From: Flaccisagitta enflata | Lineage: Eukaryota > Chaetognatha > Sagittoidea > Aphragmophora | Assembly (NCBI GenBank): GCA_965153355.1 | Contig: OZ231127.1 | Location: 40,486,001-40,550,000 of the forward strand | DNA length: 64,000 nucleotides | Direction of reading: 5' to 3' | Shown here: positions 23,967 through 37,029 of the stretch, piece after piece | Numbering within the stretch: the stretch's first letter is position 1 | How the letters are laid out: every line of letters starts with the position of its first letter | Translations under genes and position numbers: made by a program | Notes under the pieces: generated by a model | The model's input: the letters and a program-made list of their open reading frames with translations, nothing else | The model's database searches: none | Told to the model about the DNA's origin: nothing

Positions 23967-24970
23967 GGTGATTCCATCTCAAAATGTACAAACTGAAAAC
24001 CCTCAAAAAATAGATTTTGCTCATTTTTGGTGCAGAGGTACCCCAAGGGGAGTTATTCAAGAAACCCGAATATTTTTGCTCTCGGGCCAATGTTTTGGGT
24101 TTTACGGGGGTTTGAAATTTTGGGGGCCCCGGGTACCCCTAAAACACCAAAAAGCCATATCTCAGCCATTTTTTGTAGTAAATGGACAATCTTGGTGTCA
24201 ATCTTTAAGTTTTAACACAAAGAATCAGATCAGAAAAAAATTTGAACAAAAAAAAATCATTTTGGAGGTTTTTACCCTTAGGGGTAGTCAATTTGGGTAC
24301 CCCAGGGTACCTAGTGCATTGAAATTTCAGAAAAAAAAGAAAGCAAAACATTCTTCTGTGTTTGTGGATTCAAAATCAAGAATAAAAAATTCGGGATTTC
24401 AACTCCTTATATCCCAGAAAAAATAACAAAAATGGATGGTAGGGTTACTTTTTGACATTTTTAACAAAATTTGCATAAAATAACAAAAATTGGCCCAACC
24501 ACCCATTTTTGTTATTCTTTTTGGGTAATAAGGAGTTGAGATCCCAAATTTTTTATTCTTGATTATGAATCCACAAACACAGAAGAATGTTTTGCCATCT
24601 TTTTTTTCTGAAATTTCAACGTACTAGGTACCCCGGGGTACCCCAAATGACTACCCCTAGGGGTAAAAACCCCCAAAATGATTTTTTTGGTTCAAATTTT
24701 TTTTTAATCTGATTCTTTGTATTATAACTTAAAGATTGACACCAAGATTGTCCATTTACTACAAAAAATGGCTGAAATATGGCTTTTTGAAGTTTTAGGG
24801 GTACCCGGGGGCCCCAAAATTTCAAACCCCCGTAAAACCCAAAATATTGACCCAAGAGCAAAAATATTCTGGATTCTTGAATAACTCCGCACGTGGTACC
24901 TCTGCACCAAAAATGAGCAAAATCTATTTTTTGAGGATTTTCAGTTTGTACATTTTGAGATGGAATCACC
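23967..24970. mobile_element. 1-kb foldback element with 6-bp target duplication
   Basis: Two arms of about 480 bp in inverted orientation around a short spacer near 24440-24500. Ends are GGTGATTCCATCTCAAAATG and its reverse complement. It is flanked by CATGTG at 23961-23966 and 24971-24976. Each arm carries an open frame starting like WVIPSQNVQTENPQ; because the arms mirror each other I treat these as incidental. A fossil of the empty site lies nearby in reverse (about 23152-23180). Confidence 0.85.
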
Positions 24971-25192
24971 CATGTGAAGCACGCAAATAGGGTAGTGCCA
25001 TATGAAAATATTGCGTAACCGATTAAAGCACTGATCAATGTTGTTTTTGGCGGTAATGAGCCGATAATGAAAACAACAATTATGGAGATAGAGAATTATG
25101 ATGATATAAAACTTCTAGAAGTATCGGACTTGTCTGTAGTCACAAAAAAAGGATAGAATGGGTGAGTATCTCACAATGAGTCCTATGATTTC

Positions 25193-25516
25193 CAGGCGTG
25201 TATAAGTTGAGCATTCCCCCCCCCGGCGGGGGGGGGGAATAAAATCAAAGGGTTTGGAGATGGGGAAAAAAATCAAAAGCTAAAAAAGAGGGAAAAGGAA
25301 AATTTTTGAAGATTTAACACTTTTTGTAGTTCCAAATGGTAGTCTCTAATTACTACAACACAATTTAACACTATTTAGACCTATAATGTACTTTTTTATT
25401 GCTTTGTAGGGAAGAAAATCATAGATTTTGTAATGCGACGCGACGCGTCGCGGGGAAGAAAATCAAAGGCAGGGGGGGGAATAAAATCAAAAGCCGCTCA
25501 ACTATATACACCCCTG
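25193..25516. mobile_element. hAT-like MITE with 8-bp target duplication
   Basis: CAGGCGTGTATAAGTTGAGC at one end and CAACTATATACACCCCTG at the other. Flanked by ATGATTTC (25185-25192 and 25517-25524). Carries GCGACGCGACGCGTCGCG. 324 bp, no coding. Confidence 0.83.
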
Positions 25517-25695
25517 ATGATTTCAGCACGTTTTCAGCCACATGTACGTCTACTTTGCAAAAGCCGACGTGACTTTTTGAAGCTCGATCGCTTTTAAGGA
25601 GCAAAATGGAAGAAGTATTTCTTTTTGAGCATTTTAACGCGGATCAGATCGAAGACGCACTTGTCTCGAGTCGACCCTCGATATTTGGTAGCGAA

Positions 25696-25823
25696 CTAAA
25701 AATTTCGTCGCCAATTTTCAAATTGAATCAGATCTCTGTGGTCACGTTTAAATTTGCCTTCATTGCCCACTTTCAAATCGAAAATTTGCTTCAGCGCCAT
25801 CGCATCGACGACCGCGTCATGTC

Positions 25824-25898
<75 letters not shown>

Positions 25899-28523
25899 GA
25901 GATTAGCATTTGGGCAGGCACGGGTCCCAGGGCCAAACCCTAGGTGGAAAAAGAAGGTCAAGGGTTGGGAACCCCCCCCGCTCATGTTATTCATGGTGTC
26001 AGGTATAGTTAGAGCCATAAAACAAAAAAAAATTGGCTTGGCAATATAATATTTGTAGTCTATAAATAGTAAAAATGAAGCATTTTGAAGGATCGTTAAA
26101 GTTAACAAGGCCAACACCGTGCGAGACTTACATCTAGAATGACTTAAAATAACTTAAAATGACTTAGTATACTCTTATATGACCTAAAATGACCTAAAGA
26201 AATAAAATTGACAAAAAAAGTAAAGTGTGACCGATCAACCAACCGACGGATGGACGGACAAAGGGGGGTGTAGAGTCGCGTGCACGTGACTAAAAATTTT
26301 AGTTTTAATGTTTAAAAGTGTGTAAAAATCACTGAATGGTGTGGTTATGGTTGCTGTATAAATGCTTTTACCTCTTTAGGCTAGTTTGGTGGGATATCTA
26401 ATATATAAGGGCTAAAAACCACCAAAAAACAGTATTTTTTTTTTAAATCACTGATTCACAAATAATATCTTCAAACTGATTGTTAAAGATTTTATCATGT
26501 GTATTTCTACTATAATTATACACTTTTTATAGTTTTTATGTTTTTGAAAATTGCATTTACAATTCTAAGCTGAAAAGCTGTTTTTAAACTGTTTTGAACT
26601 ATTTTTAGCTGTTTTTTTTTTTTTTTTTTTTGCCTGAATCCATCAAACATCCCACCAAAATAGCTTTAAAGGGCAAAAGCATTTACATTTACATTTGTAT
26701 ATAGCAAATATTATGACACTATTCAAGTATTTTCAAAACTTTTATAAGTTATATCTGCAATTTTTGGCTTAAAAATACTTAAAAATGTTTTATATTGGCT
26801 CTTTATAGGCTATAAATGCTGTATTTCCAAGCCATTTTTTTTTTGTTTTACAGCTCTAATCATATCTGATACTATGTATAACATGTAGAGGGGGTCCCCA
26901 ACACTTGACCTTTATTTCCACCTAGGGTTTGGCCCTGGGACCCGTGCAGGGTTAGTGATGCTTCAACGCCCTAAAATAACACCGACGGACAGAGCGACTG
27001 ACAGACGGATACAGTCTCGTAGCACGCGACTAGATACAAACAAACAAACAGTCTTTACCTTCAAAACTTGAGTTGGGCAAGAACTCCTTGACGAGCGACA
27101 ACAAGCTGACATCGGTTTTTCTTTCGAGCGCCCTCTTGAGAATCGGCACCGAGTCTGCGAATCCGGCGACGTTACGAGCCAGAGGAATTCCATGTTGACG
27201 CAAAGCTTCGGTCAAAATCGGATGATCGAATTTGTCTCCGTTGTGCGCGATTAAAATGACGTCTGAAGACTCTGATGACGGCCCAAAGTTAAATCCCGAT
27301 CGGCGCTGCGGAGAACGGTCGCCGCCATTTCTGACGCCACGTGGGAAGGCGTTTCCGGCGCCACGAGGACCAACGGCGCCACGAGACCGGCCGCCGTAAC
27401 CGGACCCACCACGCGGGGCTGCTCTGCCTCCGGAAGTAGCGGAGCCAATGTAAGTGACGCCGCGTGGAGCCGAAGAGGCGCAACCGCCGTGACCGGTACC
27501 TCTGCCGTGGTTGTTGGGGTAAAAGCCACCTCCGCGTGGCATGCCGCCGTTGTAACCACCTCTGCGTGGCGTGGGACCGCCCCTTTGGATGTCGTAACCG
27601 CCTCTGTGTGGAGTGAAACCACCCCTGTGCGAGGAGGACCCATCACCACCACCACGCCCACCTCTACGTGGTCCACCGCCGCCACGCGACAAGCTGTTGA
27701 CCCATGCCATGAATTGACCAAGTCGACTGTCCACTGAGTCAGTTTCTGTGATGCGTGCGTGAGAAGTTTTGAAGGACAAATAAGAATATTGTTAAGAGGA
27801 TGAAGAAATGACAAAATTGACTAAGAAATGAATCAAGAAAATAAATTCGTGAACGTTTTCAGTCCATCCTCAAGAAGAATCCGTCAGTCTTCCATTACTT
27901 TTTCATCCTATCAATTTGTTGATAGTTACTATTTGTTGATACTTGATAGTTACTTGGGATGATAGTTACTATTATTAGTAAACGATGTGGAGGAGGAACT
28001 TACCCACTCGTAATCCATTTTTAGTGAGCTCTCCGTTTCTTAAATACAAGCCGTTTACTTCAGAAGCTGCGGCAGAAATATCTTGATCCGGGTAGCAATA
28101 AGCGTCGAACAGGGACCCTTGAAGCAATGTTGTCTTAATTATGTCACATATACATTTATTTAGTAACGTTGCTTCGGAAGTAAGGACGTGGGCGTGACAG
28201 GGGTGTATATAGTTCTATGACCTTTGATTATTTTCCCCCAGGCCATTAATTTTCTTCGCGTTGCGTTAAAACATCTATGATTTTCTTGCCCAATGCCCAT
28301 ATACCCTACCCTCATATGGCAATAAAACAGTGAAATTGTAGGCCAATGAAGGATGTGGGCAAGACAGTGTCTCAAAACCACCCATAACCGCCCAAAAAAG
28401 AAAAATGTTACCAACCAACAGACCTATGGACAGACAAAGCGAGATAAATAGTCGCGTTTCTGTTAAAACAAGGACGAAATTTGTCTTACAAATGCGTCCT
28501 TTGTGCTCAGTTTGTTACCGCCC

Positions 28524-28589
<66 letters not shown>

Positions 28590-28776
28590 ACGCACAAAAA
28601 AAAACACACCAAGGTTGGACGGACGAAAAAAGAACGCTTTCTGTATCAAAACACTGAATCAAAAATGAATTTATCATCAAACCTGTGTTTGAAACGGCCC
28701 CAATTTGACAGATGGCGGGATGACCATCTCCCGTGATGAATCCCGTCGTCTCCAAATCGTAGAATACCAGCACCAT
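25696..28776 (-). CDS. DEDDh 3'-5' exonuclease with internal RGG-rich insertion (TREX/PML-I-like)
   Basis: Four minus-strand exons with matching phase-1 junctions: 28776-28683, 28117-28004, 27745-27059, 25823-25696; 1023 nt, about 340 aa. Exon 1 starts MVLVFYDLETTGF (ExoI; D7, E9). Exon 2 encodes FDAYCYPDQDISAAASEVNGL, typical of this fold. Exon 3 carries a block of about 130 residues of RGG/GG repeats (roughly 90-220), then LIAHNGDKFDHPIL (ExoII; D243). The last exon supplies GHDAVVDAMALKQIF (ExoIII; H300, D305) and ends NWRRNF-stop. All five DEDDh residues are present, so an active metal-dependent DNA or RNA exonuclease is expected. RGG repeats usually bind RNA or G-quadruplexes. The last acceptor sits directly against a (CT)n tract. 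Exon 1 starts 36 bp from a transposon. Confidence 0.88.
25825..25894. repeat. (AG)n microsatellite doubling as a polypyrimidine tract
   Basis: On the minus strand this is (CT)n running straight into CAG|GACATGACGCG, the acceptor of the exonuclease's last exon. Confidence 0.9.
26103..26298 (-). mobile_element. hairpin element with TGACTTAAAA minisatellite
   Basis: AACAAGGCCAACACC.GTGCGAGACT, short AATGACTTAAAAT repeats, AAGTGTGACCGATCAACC and GTAGAGTCGCGTGCACGTGACTAAAAA. Short version of the copy at 7793-8337. Lies in intron 3 of the exonuclease. Confidence 0.75.
26965..27034 (-). mobile_element. hairpin element, terminal fragment
   Basis: ACCGACGGACAGAGCGACTGACAGACGGATACAGTCTCGTAGCACGCGACTAGA. 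Ends about 24 bp from the exon-3 donor of the exonuclease. Confidence 0.6.
28199..28335. mobile_element. hAT-like MITE fragment
   Basis: CAGGGGTGTATATAGTTC then TTTGATTATTTTCCCCCAGG and 'atgattttcttgccc' blocks. Only the left half is recognisable. Confidence 0.55.
28529..28586. repeat. (AG)n microsatellite
   Basis: AG dinucleotides in exonuclease intron 1. Confidence 0.95.
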
Positions 28777-28808
28777 TTTTGGAGTTCAAAGATGGATGAG
28801 AATTCGTT

Positions 28809-28929
28809 TTAGGTGCGACAAAGCACCTCTATAACTGGCTGTGTCCGTCGGTTGGTCGGTCGGTCGGTCTGTAACGCATTCGTTCGACGATCCACACGTC
28901 GCACCTTATTGGTCTACTTGGCCTTGTTC
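28809..28929 (+). mobile_element. hairpin element (GGTGC subfamily), complete
   Basis: AGGTGC-gacaaa-GCACCT (stem 28812-28816/28823-28827), GGTTGGTC repeats, subterminal GTCGCACCT (28898-28906), an exact 9-base reverse complement of 28811-28819, and the end CTACTTGGCCTTGTTC. Confidence 0.83.
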
Positions 28930-29469
28930 TTTCTTTACGACCGACAGTTTCTTTTTAACGAATGAGAGGGAAAAAGAGTTGAAAGATTGTTTTTTTTTTA
29001 ATGTTTTCGAATTCGATTTCTAAGTATATTTTTCACTTTCGCGCTTTTGGCAGGATGTATGAATGGATGTTTTCTTCTTCTTCCTAAATTTGAAAAAAAA
29101 AATATGGAAGACTTTGTTCCCGAGAAGGTTGAGTTTTCTTTGTTGTGAAAATGACTACCGGTTGGCTGTGATTGGAACGCATAAGACTTGGATATTTTCA
29201 GATGATGGACTTTGGTATCGCTGTAAAAAAGGGAGAATCGATTTCGAAATCTTAGGCAAGATTTTTTTTTCATTTGGCGGGATTAGGCAAGATTTTTTCT
29301 CTCTCAGAAGGCAAGATTAGGCAAGATTTTGTTCTTATCATTTTCTTTCTTTCGTTCCTTCGTTCATTTTTCTTCCCATTTCTTTTCCTTCACTCTCTTC
29401 TTATCTTTTTGTTATCAATTGTTTTTTTTTGCGGTCCGTGCAGACGCTTACACATATCCCCCAATGCAC

Positions 29470-29642
<173 letters not shown>

Positions 29643-29924
29643 CCAAATCCAAGGCAGTTGTCTCGCCGTGACTGGTTTGAGCGATACATCAAAATACGAG
29701 AATTTTATCACCTAATGCCAACTCAAGGGGAGAAATGGAGTGGGGGGTGTAATGAGCAAGGCGAAGGGGGTGATTGTTGATCGAAAAAGAGGGAATATAG
29801 GAAGAGAAAAGAGAGAGTTCTACAGGAGGGATGGTCGAGGGAGTCATGGGAAACTGACAAATGTGAAGGAGAGTGGCCTTGGATGATAAGTATGGGGTAA
29901 GAGCCTAATTCAACGGCATTCTTG

Positions 29925-30243
29925 CAGGCTGGTATATAGTTGCATATTCCCCCCCCCCCGGCGGGAGGAGAATAAAATCAAAGGATTTTTAAATGGGGAA
30001 GGAAATCAAAGGGTGGTAAAATAAAAGATGAAAAATATAACAGATTTTACACTTTTAGCAATACTAAAATGTAATATTTAAGTACTACAATACTATTTTA
30101 TACTATTTAAACCAATATATTACTTTTAAGAGGGTGTATGGGGAAGAAAATCAATTGTAACTCGAGCCCGAAGGGAAGAAAATCAAAGGACCAAGGGGGG
30201 GGGGGGGAAGAAATCAAAGGTAGTGCAACTTTATACACCCCTG
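29925..30243. mobile_element. hAT-like MITE, diverged
   Basis: CAGGCTGGTATATAGTTGC to GTGCAACTTTATACACCCCTG, with internal 'aaaatcaaagg' blocks as in the other copies. Flanks share ATTCTTG but not a clean 8-bp duplication. Confidence 0.7.
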
Positions 30244-30280
30244 CTGATTCTTGTCGAAGTGATATTTAGCTTCTATTTTG

Positions 30281-30285
<5 letters not shown>

Positions 30286-30364
<79 letters not shown>
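30286..30364. repeat. (AG)n microsatellite
   Basis: AG dinucleotides joined to a truncated hairpin element. Confidence 0.95.
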
Positions 30365-30367
<3 letters not shown>

Positions 30368-30384
30368 ATTTCAAGCATTTCGAT

Positions 30385-30485
30385 GTGCGTGGGGGGGGGT
30401 GTTTGGAGGGAGTTGGGGCCTGTATGGGGGGAATATACCCCTACCCACCCGTCCGCAGCGATACTGTAACCCCGCGTTACTTGTT
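30385..30485 (+). mobile_element. hairpin element, 3' half
   Basis: GGGG core, CCTACCCACCCGTCCGCAGCGAT and ACCCCGCGTTACTTGTT, as in the copy at 21036. Its end is about 6 bp from a splice acceptor. Confidence 0.65.
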
Positions 30486-30492
30486 TATACAG

Positions 30493-31560
30493 TCTCGACT
30501 GAGTTTGGTGAATCCTGGACACGAACATCTCAGTTCGGACGAACTCAATTTGCCGACTCTTTACATTTTTGGCTCCATTGTCTGGGGAATTCTGCTTATC
30601 TGCTGGGTCGCCAATGCCTTCTATCATCGCAAGGTAAGTGTGACTTATCAGCAGGCCTGATTTTAGTGATTTTTTTGACTGAGCCAGCCGGGCTCGCCCT
30701 CCACAATTTGACAGAGCCCGACAGGAAAACTATGAGCCCGGTAGAAACTGTACTGCCAAATTTCTAGATCATATATGAGCCTAGATTTGTAATGATAGTT
30801 TCTGATATGATGATATAATAATCTCTAAACAGATGATTCGGCAGGTGAAACAATCAAACAGCTCAAAACTTGATGATTTTTCAAATATCTTACTCAATCA
30901 GTTTGAGCGCTTTAAACCCTTTTCAATAAGAGAGAGAGCCTGCCGGGCTCAGAGTTCTCACAACATGAGAGCCCGAGAGCAAAATAGAGAGCATCGGGCT
31001 CGCGGGCTCGCTCTAAAATCAGGCCTGATAACTTATCAGCTATCTTTTTAACAGGGGTGTATATTCTTGAGTCGCTTTTGATTTTTTTCCCCCCCTGCCT
31101 TTGATTTTCTTCCCCGCGACGCGTCGCGTCGCGTTTTTATATCCATGATTTTCTTCCCCATATAGCAATAAAACTATGTAGTTAAGGTTTGAATAGTGTT
31201 AAATTGTGTTCTACTAGTTGAGTTTTATGATTTGGTACTGTAAAAACTTATATTTTCCCCAAATTTCCTTTTTTTCTCTTTTTTCCCCCTTAGATTTCCC
31301 CCCACCGGGGGGGGGGGGGAAAACTCAAGAATATACAGGCCTGCTTTTTAATGATAATCACGATGGAGGTTATTGTCCTGCTACTGTACAGGAACCAGGC
31401 AACCCTCAACTGCCTCAATCAGTTATTGGTCTTTTTTTCCTTGTCTAATTTTCGTTGCAGTACTCAAACAAACTTCACAAGTTGGTGTCTTTGGCGCCAT
31501 TTCTCAAAACTGCGCTCGTCGTCTTGACGTTATTGAGATGGCGTGACGTTTCAATCATGG
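30493..31560 (+). CDS. possible Lung-7TM/GOST-family membrane protein, two internal exons
   Basis: Exon 30493-30633 (phase 0 in and out; acceptor tttatacag, donor AAG|GTAAGTG) reads SRLSLVNPGHEHLSSDELNL, then PTLYIFGSIVWGILLICWV (one membrane segment), then FYHRK. Exon 31461-31560 (acceptor ttttcgttgcag, donor ATGG|GTGAGTAC) reads YSNKLHKLVSLAPFLKTALV, then a second hydrophobic segment. NPG..LSS.EL.LP.LY before TM1, followed by a short basic loop and an 'H' helix, recalls GPR107/TMEM87-type Golgi proteins. I recall this pattern from the family and it is not decisive. The remaining exons were not found; downstream is the opposite-strand EF-hand gene. Confidence 0.5.
31052..31343. mobile_element. 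hAT-like MITE, intact with 8-bp target duplication
   Basis: CAGGGGTGTATATTCTTGAG to CTCAAGAATATACAGGCCTG, flanked by CTTTTTAA (31044-31051, 31344-31351). Apart from G/C-run lengths it is almost identical to 23454-23756, so the family moved recently. Lies in an intron of the membrane-protein gene. Confidence 0.86.
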
Positions 31561-31622
31561 GTGAGTACTGAATGATTGAGTAGTTAGCTGATCATAACAT
31601 TTCATTCTCATTATTTAAGAAG

Positions 31623-31742
31623 AACAAGGCCGGATACACGGCGCTACAGTCGCGGACGGTTGGGCAGGGGCAGTTATGCAAAAAAAAACGCTTGCGATTC
31701 AAAAATGTTACAGACCGACGGACGGACCGACACAGCAGGATC
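31623..31742 (-). mobile_element. hairpin element, short copy
   Basis: ACAAGGCCGGATACACGGCG.TACAGTCGCGGACGGTTGGGCAGGGGC, a core, and TGTTACAGACCGACGG. The terminal hairpin is missing. Confidence 0.7.
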
Positions 31743-32138
31743 GTTTTTTTATCTAATTATCCAAGATTCAAAAGATACCCACAAAAAAGAGTATTTTGAC
31801 ATGTGATTAAAAAGCAATTATAAACGCGTCAAAAGCCGCTTTAATTGATCGTTAATTGGGAGGAGAATTGATTCGCTCTTTTGATTCAAGGCGGGGAAAT
31901 AATCTTTGGCTAAACGAAACAATCTCTAGAGAGTGACAACAATGACACTGGTCAGCCAATATCCATCTTCTTCAGCTGAAACATACTAACCAGTGTCCAC
32001 ATTGATGCTGCGGCTTATGATAATTAAGAGGGCCTCGTCGATCAATCCAGAGGCAAAATACGTAACCGAGCTATTAACTGATCTATCAAATTTGACGCTT
32101 TTTAGAGCGAGATGGCACCCCAAATTGATAACCAATAT

Positions 32139-34467
<2,329 letters not shown>

Positions 34468-34577
34468 CTTGCAATTGGTGAATATGGGCGAAATTCTCGT
34501 GAGAGACCACGATGTCCTTTTTTGGGGGGGACGGAGGGGTGGGTGGGAGAAGATCATGAAGAGGAACTGAATTTAAA

Positions 34578-34612
34578 ATGAATGAATGAATGAATGAATG
34601 AATGAATGAATA
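34578..34612. repeat. (GAAT)n microsatellite
   Basis: About eight GAAT units. Confidence 0.9.
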
Positions 34613-34654
34613 TATGTGAAGATTAAAGAAAGAAAGTATGAAAGAAGTAGGCCT

Positions 34655-34878
34655 AAAAGGCGCGACGTGTGGATCGTTGAACGAATGCGTTACCCGACCA
34701 ACAGAGCAACCAACCGACCGACCGACCGACCGACCAACGGACACAGTCAGTTAGAGAGTAAGGCCAAGTAGGCCAATAAGGTGCGACGTGTGGATCGTCG
34801 AACGAGTGCGTTACCCCGCAGACCAACCGACCGACCAACGGACACAGCCAGTTATAGAGGTGCTTTGTCGCACCTAAA
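34655..34878 (-). mobile_element. two tandem hairpin elements (GGTGC subfamily)
   Basis: Two copies in the same orientation: 34655-34750 (GCGCGACGTGTGGATCG..., lost hairpin) and 34760-34878 (ATAAGGTGCGACGTGTGGATC ... TTATAGAGGTGCTTTGTCGCACCTAAAAA, intact stem). Confidence 0.75.
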
Positions 34879-35002
34879 AACAATATGAACAAATCATGAA
34901 ATAGGAGAGTGCGAGATGCCAATTAGATTCATGGTTACCAAATCAACGACACACAATCCGCCATGATGGGAAGAAAGGGTAGAGTTGACATATTGAAAAA
35001 AG

Positions 35003-36064
35003 TTTATATTTTGTTATTTTTCACTCGTACTAATCTCATTGGTTCCAAATGTTAAAAAAAACGGTGATATCGGTGGCGGTGGTGGCGGTGGACCTGATTT
35101 ACTGAACGCCGCTCCAACGATGAACGGGATGATGTTATCCAATTCCGCGTCCTCCAACTCCCTCATGTCTCCGACCAACGCCATTATTCCCTCCTCCACT
35201 TCGATGGGCGGCGGCGGCGTTGGTCTTTCTTCCTCTTCCTCATTTGGCGGCCTTTTGGACTCGAACGGCGTCATCGGAGACGGACTTTCCTCGCTCTCGA
35301 CCAACAACGACAACAACGCCGCGCCCGTTGCCGGTGGCGTCAACATTCCTTCGATCACCGCCTTTGAAAAGGGGCCTCTGCGCATCACCTTCGCCTTCGA
35401 GCGATCCGCCGTTTCGCCTACGATGACCATCATCACCTTGACGGCCGCCAATGTAACCCCCGATACCACCATTCATGACTTCGTTTTTCAAGCAGCCGTT
35501 CCGAAAACCTTCCAATTACAGCTCAAATCGCCCAGCGGCTCGCAAATCTTACCAGGTTCGTTTCGCACGGTGCATTTGTTGAGGTTCAGTCACCTCTGAA
35601 ATGACTGAAACTTGGACCACCATCAATTGTAACGGATCTTGCATCGTCTGTAACTCTATTCTTTCCTTTTAAATCGCGTGCTACGCGACTCTACACCCTG
35701 CTTTGTTGGTCCGTCTGTCCGTCCGTCGGCCCGTCAATCCATCCGACTGTCACAATTTATTATTTTTGGGTTGTAGCGGTCTTAGGTCTCACTGCTCCTG
35801 ATGATCAACTGCCCTCAAATACGACTCCTGTCCACCCGCATGCGACTGGGGTAGCCGTGTATCCGGCCTTGTTCATAAATTGTTTGGATTTGGCTTACAG
35901 GTGGCGGCACGAACAACTCGATACCCGGATTAACGCAAGTGCTTCACGTGAACAACCCGCAAAAGAATCCTCTCCGAATGCGCGTGAGAGTCAGCTACAG
36001 CATCAACGGATCTCCGGTCTTGGAGACTTCGGAGATAAACAATTTTCCCGCCAACACGTGGTAG
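35003..36064 (+). CDS. AP1G1-like: AP-1 complex gamma-adaptin, C-terminal hinge and ear
   Basis: Two exons. The first ends at 35555 (ACCAG|GTTCG, phase 1); the second is 35901-36064 and ends [12 protein letters not shown]. The hinge has poly-Gly, PDLLN and Ser/Asn-rich sequence. The ear begins [20 protein letters not shown] and has [37 protein letters not shown] and the EINNFP end, matching gamma-1 adaptin. The ear recruits accessory proteins to clathrin-coated vesicles at the trans-Golgi/endosomes. The adaptin trunk exons are not in the window. The 5' limit is unclear: the frame is open from 34997, the only upstream AG is 35001-35002 with no pyrimidine tract, and no AG occurs again until about 35279. 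Confidence 0.87.
35668..35874 (+). mobile_element. hairpin element inside the last AP-1 gamma intron
   Basis: AATCGCGTGCTACGCGACTCTACACC (one arm base changed), GTCCGTCC repeats, GCATGCGACTGGGGTAGCC and the end GTGTATCCGGCCTTGTTC. It fills over half of the 345-bp intron and ends 26 bp before the acceptor. Confidence 0.82.
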
Positions 36065-36471
36065 CGGACGGTCTAAGATGCCTGTGCACGTACCAAGCTA
36101 ATGATAAAAAACGGAACATTAATGCGAGCTGTGTATGGAGATTGTGTGTTCCGCGCCGAACCTTTCTACCCCTCTGAGTTATTCGTCCGTTTGTTCGTCT
36201 GTTTGTCTTGTCTTCCTTACGTCACTTCGTCCTCTGCCTTGATCAAGGACAAATTTGACAACGTGGGACGTTGTCGATCACGCTGCGTCATTTCCCCAGC
36301 CCGCCTTCCCTTCCTACAATCTTCGTTATATTATTTCTACGCTAAGGGTAACTGCTTTTCCGCTTTAACGTCCACTCACCACTTCGTTCTCCAATGGGTC
36401 GCTCAATGGATTTGACTGCTCTTTCCTTCCCTTTCTCTTTCTTTCCCTCTTTCTTTCCCCCTTTTTGGGCA

Positions 36472-37023
36472 GCGGCCCCGAAGGGGCCGATGACCTATGC
36501 TTTCACACAGGGAATTTTCCTCCTTCTTTCCTCCAGCGTACTTCTCATGCCTCCAAACCCTAGCTTTGAGGCCCAAATCCAGCCTGGAGGCTCAAATCCA
36601 GCCTCAAGGCTCAAATCCCTGCCTGATGGTTTGAATCCCAGCCTGAGGCTCAGATCCCAGCCTGGAGGCTCAAATCCCAGCCTTGGAGGCCCTAATCCTA
36701 GCCCTGCTCAAATCTCAGCTCATGTTCAATCCTAGCCTCGAGGCTCAACCAGCCTCTGCTCACCCCAGCCTCGAGGTTTCAAATTCAGCCTGAGGCTCAA
36801 ACCAGCCTCGAGGTCAATCACGCTCAAGGCTCAATTCCAGCCTCAAGGCCCCAATGCCAGCCTCCAGGCTCCCAATCCCAGCCTCCAGGCCTCTAATCCC
36901 AGCCTTGAGGCTCAAATAACAATAGCATAGGTCATTTACCCTTCAAAGGCTGCCCTCTAACCACCTTACACCCACTACTACATAGCAACGGGTACCGCTG
37001 ACCATCTAACGCTTTTGCGACTA
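36472..37023. mobile_element. nested-palindrome minisatellite element, copy 4 (reverse)
   Basis: TTTTTGGGCAGCGGCCCCGAAGG, ATGACCTATGCTTTCACACAGGG, a long minisatellite of CAGCCTGGAGGCTCAAATCC units (about 36545-36915), a decayed right arm, and the head in reverse (GGTACCGCTGACCATC, TAACGCTTTTGCGACTA). Confidence 0.7.
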
Positions 37024-37029
37024 TTCTTC

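Noticed and set aside
23962-24426. 154-codon frame and its mirror at 24616-25038
   Set aside because: They lie in the two arms of a foldback element and mirror each other. No recognised transposase motif, so coding is not supported.
35220-35515. Opposite-strand and alternate frames over the AP-1 gamma exon
   Set aside because: Shadows of the conserved ear frame.
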